64,000 nucleotides of DNA, taken from the NCBI GenBank assembly GCA_046328505.1, contig JAXLWL010000008.1, positions 124,001 to 188,000 of the forward strand, written 5' to 3'. The position numbers and the translations under genes are program-made. Below the pieces are notes generated by a model that searched no databases, had not been told where the DNA came from, and worked only from the letters and a program-made list of their open reading frames with translations. The stretch comes from JBDHWG01 sp046328505. Lineage in GTDB: Bacteria; Chloroflexota; Anaerolineae; Epilineales; JAHCIE01. The stretch's first letter is position 1, and each line of letters begins with the position of its first letter. Below are positions 58,312 through 64,000 of this stretch, one piece after another.

Positions 58312-59646
58312 TTAGTGACCAACCGATTGGACCGCGAACTTCTGAAGGATGCGAGAGCTGGGATGATTAGCGAGGGAAACAAGCTGGTTCACGAGAGCCA
58401 CTGGAATGAGCGAACTATCATACATGTCACATTTCAGTTTCTCAACATTAGTCAAAATGACTTCGAGATTGTGAAAGTCTTGACGTTTGGGGTAGGCTAA
58501 GATTTGGCTCGTTGGAATCGAGAGTACGTACATCGCCCCACCGCTTGTCTTGAAGATTAGCTTGTTGCCATAATAGGTGGTACGGCCATAAGGATTCGCG
58601 GGATCGGCCTTACCAGGCAATATGTACTTGTAAATGTAGTCATTATCGAGAACAAGATAACTTCCATCTGGCAACTTCGGTGCGATTTCGTCCGCATGTT
58701 CCACAAATGCACCGCTTTTCTCGAAGCCAGCAAGATACAGATTATGATGGGAAAATAAATGCCGGATGAGGCGGCGCATGGGATCATGCATATTGGCAGT
58801 TTGGCCAAAGAAGGCAAGAGGACCATCTTTGACGAACAAGATGTGATCAAGAAGCGCAGGTTTGGTGCGCAAAATGAGACGAATCAAGTGTGCAACGATG
58901 AGTTGCTCGAAACTTGTTGACACATACCCCAGAATACCTCCCGCACCAAGATAGTCGTCCACAGCCTCATGGAGACGGAGCACATCGGTTAAGTAGATGC
59001 TGCCATTACAGTTTGGGCAGTTGAACGTGTGGCTAGCCGTCATCTTGGCTCGCTCTAAAGGAATGGAGTTATGATGGCAGCTCGGGCAAGAGGCAAGAAT
59101 CCAGTGGGGCGATGGCTGGTCATACTCTGTAAATAGAAACCAGCGCAATGTGTCGATTAGCGAGTCGTCATCGGTCTTAATGCAGAAGAAGTCGTAGATA
59201 GAGCGGCGAATAGAGTCGGTCAGGCTTGTGGCATCTTTTAGGGCGATATTGCGGACTGGAAGGGTGAACTTCATGCGTTGTATCGCCTTCAGCTTAGCCA
59301 TATCATCAGGATCAATGAATGCCTGCAGTTGTAGACGATCCAAATCCTCAACGGAGAAGATCAAAGCGCCGAACTGGAAGAAACATATGGTTGCCGACGG
59401 GTACTCAATCTGCACTGGGACTTCAGTAAAGCCTCCGTCTACGGCGATGATCGTTTGAATTGGATTCGTCGCAATTGGTTCATACTTGAACAGTTCATCC
59501 GGAGAGAACGATAGTGGCGTGACCTTTTTCGGGATATTGCACTCGGTGAGAAAGGCCAGCACATCAGGATCACGAATCACGTGACTATGAGCTGACTTGC
59601 TGGCGTATTCATCCGGTCGACGCCCACGCTTGCTAGTGTAGCCCAC
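58312..59646 (-). CDS. NurA-domain nuclease with zinc ribbon
   Basis: A 444-residue protein. The NurA nuclease hallmarks are present: an N-terminal acidic strand QTIIAVDGGFTEV with Asp70, and the late strand HILFVKDGPLAFFG with Asp274, both of which bind catalytic Mn/Mg in this RNase H-like fold. An inserted zinc ribbon (CPSC at 187-190 and CPNC at 210-213) is extra compared with archaeal NurA. NurA enzymes resect DNA ends and are driven by HerA. The start is GTG 59646, after GGAGG, and only 2 bases separate it from the herA stop. Because the IS element sits upstream in the operon, its expression is now uncertain. Confidence 0.82.
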   Translation of the reverse strand: MGYTSKRGRRPDEYASKSAHSHVIRDPDVLAFLTECNIPKKVTPLSFSPDELFKYEPIATNPIQTIIAVDGGFTEVPVQIEYPSATICFFQFGALIFSVEDLDRLQLQAFIDPDDMAKLKAIQRMKFTLPVRNIALKDATSLTDSIRRSIYDFFCIKTDDDSLIDTLRWFLFTEYDQPSPHWILASCPSCHHNSIPLERAKMTASHTFNCPNCNGSIYLTDVLRLHEAVDDYLGAGGILGYVSTSFEQLIVAHLIRLILRTKPALLDHILFVKDGPLAFFGQTANMHDPMRRLIRHLFSHHNLYLAGFEKSGAFVEHADEIAPKLPDGSYLVLDNDYIYKYILPGKADPANPYGRTTYYGNKLIFKTSGGAMYVLSIPTSQILAYPKRQDFHNLEVILTNVEKLKCDMYDSSLIPVALVNQLVSLANHPSSRILQKFAVQSVGH

Positions 59647-59648
59647 AG

Positions 59649-59940
59649 CTAACCCTCCGCTGATTCGCTGGGAAAGCGCCCAATTTGGACCGGGACGACA
59701 AACGGATTGGAGTATGTTTTCATCCGAACAAAGCCTTTGTCGCTGCTCGCACTGAAACGAATCAGGCTCTCGGTAAAGTCGCCGAAGTCATAGTACTTGC
59801 GGATTTCCTTGGTTTCATCTTCGTTGTTTAGGTGAGCAATAAACCAGTTCTGTGTATTCTTCAATATATTAGCGCTTATGGAACTAACCTCTTGCGTAGC
59901 GTAGATGAGGCCGATGTTGAGCTTCGCGCCTTCTTTCGCA
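59649..59940 (-). pseudogene. C-terminal remnant of the split herA gene
   Basis: Reading the minus strand from the IS junction gives EGAKLNIGLIYATQEVSS, then NTQNWFIAHLNNEDET and TYSNPFVVPVQIGRFPS, ending in TAG at 59651-59649. This is the missing end of the HerA ORF at 61306-63090: it supplies the sensor-type YATQ strand and the C-terminal fold. Joined, the parent protein would have 674 residues (580 + 94). Alone it lacks a start and is not expected to be translated. Confidence 0.9.
59933..59940. repeat. Target-site duplication, left copy
   Basis: CTTTCGCA borders the IS on the left; the right copy at 61350-61357 reads CTTTCGCG, one mismatch in eight. Its removal restores an uninterrupted HerA frame (RIAK followed by EGAK). 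Confidence 0.75.
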
Positions 59941-61349
59941 GTTAGTGTAAAATGCTTTCTGTAGAATTGAGCGGACCGCCGAGTTGAAAAGGCGGTAGGT
60001 CAGGGTGTATCCTCAGGTTCTCTAGGCCGAAAGGAGACACACCATGACCTACCAACCGAATTATACACTGCCCCAGGAATGGGTGGAAGCCATCCGCGAA
60101 GGCGGGTTGGATGCGCTGCCCGAACTGATGCGGGTGGTGCTCAATGCCGTCATGCAGGTCGAACGACAGCAGTACCTTGGCGTCGAACCTTACCAACGCT
60201 CGGACCAGCGGCGCGACCAGGCCAATGGCTTCAAGCCCAAGACGGTGAAAACGCGGTTGGGCGAGATCACGCTGGACATTCCGCAAGTGCGGCGGGGAGA
60301 CTTCTACCCCGAGGGGCTGACCAAAGGGCTGCGCAGCGAGCGAGCGCTGACGCTGGCCTTGGCCGAGATGTATGTCAACGGCGTCTCGACACGCAAGGTG
60401 GCGCGGATTGTGGAGGCCATGTGTGGGGCGGAGGTGTCCAGCGGCCAGGTGAGCCGCGCCACGGCTCAGTTGGATGAGACGTTGGCCGCGTGGCGCAGTC
60501 GTCCCTTGAGCACATGTCCTTATCTCATCCTGGATGCCCGCTACGAGACGGTGCGTCAAGACGGTCATACCCGCGATGCCGCCGTGCTCGTCGCCATCGG
60601 TATCGGGGACAATGGCAAGCGGCGCATCCTGGGGGTGTCGGTCTCGGTGAGCGAGCATGAAGTCCACTGGCGTACCTTCCTACAGAGCCTGGTCAGTCGC
60701 GGCTTATCGGGTGTCCAGTTGATTGTCAGCGATGCCCACGAGGGGCTGGGTGCGGCTCGCCGCGCGGTCTTTGGTGGGGTGCCGTGGCAACGCTGCCAGT
60801 TCCATCTGCAACAGAATGCTCAGGCCTATGTCACCCGTCAGGAGCTGAAAGCCGAGGTTGCCGCCGACATCCGCGCCATCTTCAACGCCCCGAACCGGGC
60901 CGAGGCGGACACGCTCTTGAGCAAGACTGTCCAGAAGTACGCCAAGAGCATGCCAAAGCTGGCCCAGTGGCTCGAAGACGCCATACCCGACGGCTTGACC
61001 GTGTTCGCCTTCCCGAGTGTCCACCAGCGGTTGCTACGCACGAGCAACATGCTGGAGCGGGTCAACCAGGAGATCCGCCGCCGCACGCGGGTGGTGGGCA
61101 TCTTCCCCAACGAGGCGGCGTGTTTGCGCCTGGTCAGCGCCGTGTTGATGGAGATCAGCGACGAATGGGAAGTCGGCAAAGCCTATCTCACGTTCAGCTC
61201 AGCCTGACGTCGTCGTCGTCGTCGTCGGGGCTGGGGGCATGTGGGCAGGTCGGAGAGCTGTCCACATGTCCCCAGCCCTCTGGCCCGCTACGTTAACAAT
61301 TGACCTCAGGATACTCCTGACCCTTTTACAGAACGCACTTGACGCGATC
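59941..61349 (+). mobile_element. IS256-family insertion sequence (about 1.41 kb)
   Basis: The element is bounded by imperfect terminal inverted repeats of about 25-30 bases (left GTTAGTGTAAAATGCTTTCT, right, in reverse, GATCGCGTCAAGTGCGTTCT), and each end shares TTCTGTA. It carries one transposase gene. Its GC content (about 60 percent) is higher than that of the flanking genes and like the main chromosome, so it probably came from elsewhere in this genome. It splits herA and creates an 8-base target duplication. Confidence 0.9.
60044..61207 (+). CDS. IS256-family transposase
   Basis: A 387-residue DDE transposase of the Mutator/IS256 type. The N-terminal half has the DNA-binding region (TRLGEITLDIPQVRRGDFYP, EMYVNGVSTRKV). 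The catalytic Asp and Glu fit YLILDARYETVRQDG, VQLIVSDAHEGLG and the C-terminal LERVNQEIRRRTRVVGIFP. The family hallmark CQFHLQQNAQAYV is present. Length is normal (about 390-400) and the frame is intact, so the element may be active. A strong AAAGGAGA lies before the ATG. Confidence 0.95.
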   Translation: MTYQPNYTLPQEWVEAIREGGLDALPELMRVVLNAVMQVERQQYLGVEPYQRSDQRRDQANGFKPKTVKTRLGEITLDIPQVRRGDFYPEGLTKGLRSERALTLALAEMYVNGVSTRKVARIVEAMCGAEVSSGQVSRATAQLDETLAAWRSRPLSTCPYLILDARYETVRQDGHTRDAAVLVAIGIGDNGKRRILGVSVSVSEHEVHWRTFLQSLVSRGLSGVQLIVSDAHEGLGAARRAVFGGVPWQRCQFHLQQNAQAYVTRQELKAEVAADIRAIFNAPNRAEADTLLSKTVQKYAKSMPKLAQWLEDAIPDGLTVFAFPSVHQRLLRTSNMLERVNQEIRRRTRVVGIFPNEAACLRLVSAVLMEISDEWEVGKAYLTFSSA

Positions 61350-63090
61350 CTTTCGCGATGCGATTGTAGATCTGACTAAGGTCTCTATCATCCTTCTTCG
61401 GGAAAAGGTTATGGGCTTCCTCAAAGTAGAATTGGATAAAGTTGTTCGGCATATTGCTAATAAAGCGCTGCATCGCGTTCTGGAAGATCTGGCGACAGAT
61501 TCGCTCAGAGTAAAGTGCTTGGATAGAAGGATCACCTTGCGAGAGGTCTACGATAATGATGTGTCCACGCCGTACTTCTTCAAGAATCTCATCCTGAAAG
61601 GACTTGCCTAACGTGTCCGTATGCAGATCTTTCAGGGCGCGTAGCTTGAGATAACCTGAGACACTTGCTGCACCTCTAGGCTTTGATCTGCGCGTCAAGA
61701 AGATGAGGATGGCCTTCAGATCTTCATCAGCCCATTCGTGTCCCTTTTCCTGCTTATACTTAGTAAAGTAGTCATCATCATATTTGTCCCAGATAGCTGT
61801 AAACCAGTCCGTGGCATCTTTGAGAGAGATACCCTTGCTGGGATCGAGACTACCGTCGCTCCGGACCAGTTTGTTCAGCTCCTTTTCACCCTGAAAAGTC
61901 ACTTTGAAATTGGACGGTACCGCGAAGCCGGCCCGGTAGAGGCAGCAGCGATAGGCAGCAAGCTTTCGTGCATGTCGCGTTGCTGCTGAAAAGTCGCCTT
62001 GGTCCTCGGGTGAAGAAAGGTCCATAGAACGAAAACTTTTGACATAATCGGAGTTTTCCGTTCCGAGCCCGCTACAGATTAGCTCGAAACCCGCCTCAAT
62101 ATCATTGTAGAAATTGACCTTCATCACCTTGAACCCTGGCTTGTTTATAGTACTATAGCGAATGGTCCGGTCCTTGTAGAGATCGAAGATTGCCGTGCCA
62201 GCGTCTTGGAGATTGGCATTGGCATACTCGCCGTTAATGTCAAAGATAATCTGGCCAACTGGATATTTGGGGAGTAAATCGTTGTTAAAAGGATCGAGGT
62301 TAGCAGCGGGATTGCCTGAATTGGAACTGTCGAGCTTTTGTGGTGCTTTGTTACTCATCTCAACAGTCGCCTGGATGATCTTCTTCACAGTATTGGACTT
62401 GCCTGTGCGAGTCATTCCGAAAAGGGCAGTACGCTTACCGAGAAAATCCTGGGGACTAACAAAGACTGGAACGGACGTTTCGAGTTCCTGAAAACGTCGG
62501 CTGGAGCTGTAGCGGACGCCACCGATGCGAATGTCAGTCGGTTTACCAACTACGTCGCCCTCGCGGAAATTCACGATGGTTTCCAAGACGTCAAGATTAG
62601 GCTTGACGACGCTATAGTTGTGGGCACTATAGAAGTTTTCGACGTCAGCACCAAAACGTGTCCTCGCATCCTTGTCCTTGTAGAATGTCCCAAGAATTCG
62701 ACATTCAAGTCCCGAGAAGCTGAACTCGTAACGTGTGAAGTCGTCCAATTGACTCTGGCGGCCGGCTGTGCGAAGGTTATCTTTGTAGTACTCTATCATC
62801 GAGCTAATAACGTCGTTATCTGTTGGGAGCTTGGTAGGCTGGAGTACACGTAGCAACAGAGCTTCCGAGACCGTGTCTTCGTTCATGTAGTAGGCCAGCA
62901 GGAAGGCTCCCTGAGGAAGGCCCTTGGCCTTCTCTTTCCAGGCGTCAGCGACAAGAAGATAGGCGTGATCATAGTCAAGATAGAAGGGGCGACCGACAAA
63001 AAGCCCTGTCGCGGGTTCACTATGATCATTCCTCTTGAACATGTCGACAGAAGCAAGTTTCGCAATGTGTTCGCTGAGGCTGCTAATCAT
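61306..63090 (-). CDS. HerA-type DNA-pumping ATPase, truncated by IS insertion
   Basis: The 594-residue ORF is the N-terminal 580 residues of a HerA/FtsK-like hexameric helicase plus 14 residues read into the IS. Residues about 1-200 form the HAS barrel-like N-terminus. Walker A is GMTRTGKSN (225-233), Walker B is FIQFYFEEAHNLFP with the catalytic Glu pair near 557-558, followed by a QIYNRIAK segment. The natural sequence continues in 59649-59940. The lost end contains a sensor strand, so the truncated protein is probably inactive. It overlaps the methyltransferase stop by one base (TAATG), so they form one operon. Confidence 0.88.
   Translation of the reverse strand: MISSLSEHIAKLASVDMFKRNDHSEPATGLFVGRPFYLDYDHAYLLVADAWKEKAKGLPQGAFLLAYYMNEDTVSEALLLRVLQPTKLPTDNDVISSMIEYYKDNLRTAGRQSQLDDFTRYEFSFSGLECRILGTFYKDKDARTRFGADVENFYSAHNYSVVKPNLDVLETIVNFREGDVVGKPTDIRIGGVRYSSSRRFQELETSVPVFVSPQDFLGKRTALFGMTRTGKSNTVKKIIQATVEMSNKAPQKLDSSNSGNPAANLDPFNNDLLPKYPVGQIIFDINGEYANANLQDAGTAIFDLYKDRTIRYSTINKPGFKVMKVNFYNDIEAGFELICSGLGTENSDYVKSFRSMDLSSPEDQGDFSAATRHARKLAAYRCCLYRAGFAVPSNFKVTFQGEKELNKLVRSDGSLDPSKGISLKDATDWFTAIWDKYDDDYFTKYKQEKGHEWADEDLKAILIFLTRRSKPRGAASVSGYLKLRALKDLHTDTLGKSFQDEILEEVRRGHIIIVDLSQGDPSIQALYSERICRQIFQNAMQRFISNMPNNFIQFYFEEAHNLFPKKDDRDLSQIYNRIAKGSRQVRSVKGSGVS
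61350..61357. repeat. Target-site duplication, right copy
   Basis: CTTTCGCG borders the IS on the right and matches the left copy at 59933-59940 in seven of eight bases. The mismatch can reflect a later point change or an older insertion. Confidence 0.75.
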
Positions 63091-64000
63091 TAGTCGGCTC
63101 CTTCCAGAGGGAAGTTTGAAGTCAGTAGACGCGGATCTTCAAAACGGATGAGTGACTGGGAACCATATTCGGGCTTAATCTCGCATGTGACCCATCGGCG
63201 ACGCAAACGTTCGGCGGTGAAGCCCGTTGTATTGCTGCCTCCAAAGGGATCGAGAACGAGGTCCCCTGGATCAGTCAGGAATTCGATGAAGAAGGACGCC
63301 AGACCTACTGGCATACGAGCCGGGTGTGGAGTTATGCCCCGGTCTCGGCAAGTACGCATGAAGAAATCATTCGATTCGGTATTGGCTATGTTAAACGCGT
63401 TTGGGAGACGAACCTCGCGATCGTAATCCATCGGCTCCAATTCGAAGAAGTTGTGAGTTATGCTTCCGCCATGGTCTGTGAGAAATCCATCCTCACTGAT
63501 GTCATGCTCACTTGGGCGCTTGCCCGAATTGTAACTCTGTCGCTTGAGTAAACTCTGCATACTGCGGCTGTACGGACGAAGCACCTTACGATTGTCTGCC
63601 TTTGGGAAGTCTGTCTTGGCCATCCACCAGACATGGGTGTAGCTGTCCGTGGCTCGGATGCGCTCGACAGTGACCCATTGGGCCGGAGAGGGAAGGCGCG
63701 ACGGATTGTAGCAGACGAATTGCTGGCAGAGGCGCAAGCTTGCCTCGGTATGCTCGACAAAGTCAATCAATGACTCTAGATGAAGTAGAGACTGGACAGG
63801 TCGACCCGGAATCCAGGAATTGCCAAGTTCTATTACGATGGACCCATTATCGGTGAGAAGATCGGCAAACAGGGGGGCCAGTGCTGTGAACCACTTCTTA
63901 TACTGTTCACCCTCAAGATTGCCGTAGCTTTTCTTGTTGTTAAGAGGAAAAGGAGGAGAGGTCAGGATGAGTTGGACGCGCCCATATAGAGAAGCGCCTA
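63090..64000 (-). CDS. Beta-class DNA methyltransferase (m4C or m6A), partial
   Basis: The frame runs from the right window edge to 63090, about 303 residues, and is cut on the left side of the protein. The catalytic motif IV is seen as LILTSPPFPLN (63948-63962 holds TSPPF), and motif I follows at the C-terminal end as DPFGGSNTTGFTAERLRRRW (near 63190-63250). This order (IV before I) is that of beta-class amino-methyltransferases, most of which make N4-methylcytosine when the motif is SPP. It is upstream of herA and nurA in one operon. In such a setting it presumably protects host DNA; the recognition sequence is unknown. Confidence 0.9.
   Translation of the reverse strand, partial: GASLYGRVQLILTSPPFPLNNKKSYGNLEGEQYKKWFTALAPLFADLLTDNGSIVIELGNSWIPGRPVQSLLHLESLIDFVEHTEASLRLCQQFVCYNPSRLPSPAQWVTVERIRATDSYTHVWWMAKTDFPKADNRKVLRPYSRSMQSLLKRQSYNSGKRPSEHDISEDGFLTDHGGSITHNFFELEPMDYDREVRLPNAFNIANTESNDFFMRTCRDRGITPHPARMPVGLASFFIEFLTDPGDLVLDPFGGSNTTGFTAERLRRRWVTCEIKPEYGSQSLIRFEDPRLLTSNFPLEGAD

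Overview
The window is GC-rich, gene-dense bacterial DNA that most likely comes from a Chloroflexota genome. This is an inference from content, not a database match: secreted proteins with Thr/Pro-rich linkers and a C-terminal VYLPLVARS motif, an XRE-STAND-TPR regulator, a TPR-CHAT protein, a leuS T-box leader and dispersed GTCATTGCGAG-type repeats. No rRNA gene is present. The two tRNA genes are both tRNA-Ala. Both outer genes (a VOC protein on the left, a DNA methyltransferase on the right) are cut by the window edges.

Layout. 0-10.4 kb is a housekeeping and accessory mix: a macro-like protein, pyrE-like phosphoribosyltransferase coupled to a DUF3224 protein, DUF1697, an AlkZ-like protein, an FMN-barrel protein, a histidine kinase with a HIT hydrolase, dapF, a methyltransferase and corA. 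10.4-14.1 kb holds a TPR-CHAT protein whose predicted leader contains four hairpins, then an XRE regulator with a strong promoter. 14.3-18.0 kb is a sulfate-type ABC importer whose ATPase carries two extra universal-stress-like domains. 18.3-26.1 kb is on the minus strand: an HpcH-type aldolase, an EamA transporter and a complete liv branched-chain amino-acid operon (K-H-M-G-F) whose livK is broken by clustered indels. 26.3-35.0 kb has a 40-residue membrane ORF, gamma-carbonic anhydrase, PepF, an unusual TPR/periplasmic-binding/pentameric ion-channel fusion, a nitronate monooxygenase-like enzyme and recN. 35.2-45.1 kb has mnmA, small membrane proteins, a bifunctional nnr, a subtilase-CAP secreted protein, a DUF4446 protein and RNase J. 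45.3-55.1 kb has a heterodimeric ABC exporter pair, a small secreted protein, a STAND regulator and a secreted beta-propeller protein.

55.1-58.2 kb is leuS with its T-box leader. The leader is split: Stem I, with a CTC (Leu) specifier, lies about 220 nt before the antiterminator, and a dispersed repeat and an intact tRNA-Ala(GGC) gene lie between them. 58.3-64.0 kb is visibly richer in A+T and looks acquired. It encodes a beta-class DNA methyltransferase, a HerA-type ATPase and a NurA-type nuclease in one minus-strand operon, probably an anti-foreign-DNA system. It has been broken by an IS256-family element that split herA and left an 8-bp target duplication.

Dispersed repeats at about 18.1, 27.1, 37.4 and 57.8 kb share termini. 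One 153-bp segment is present as near-identical inverted copies about 19 kb apart.
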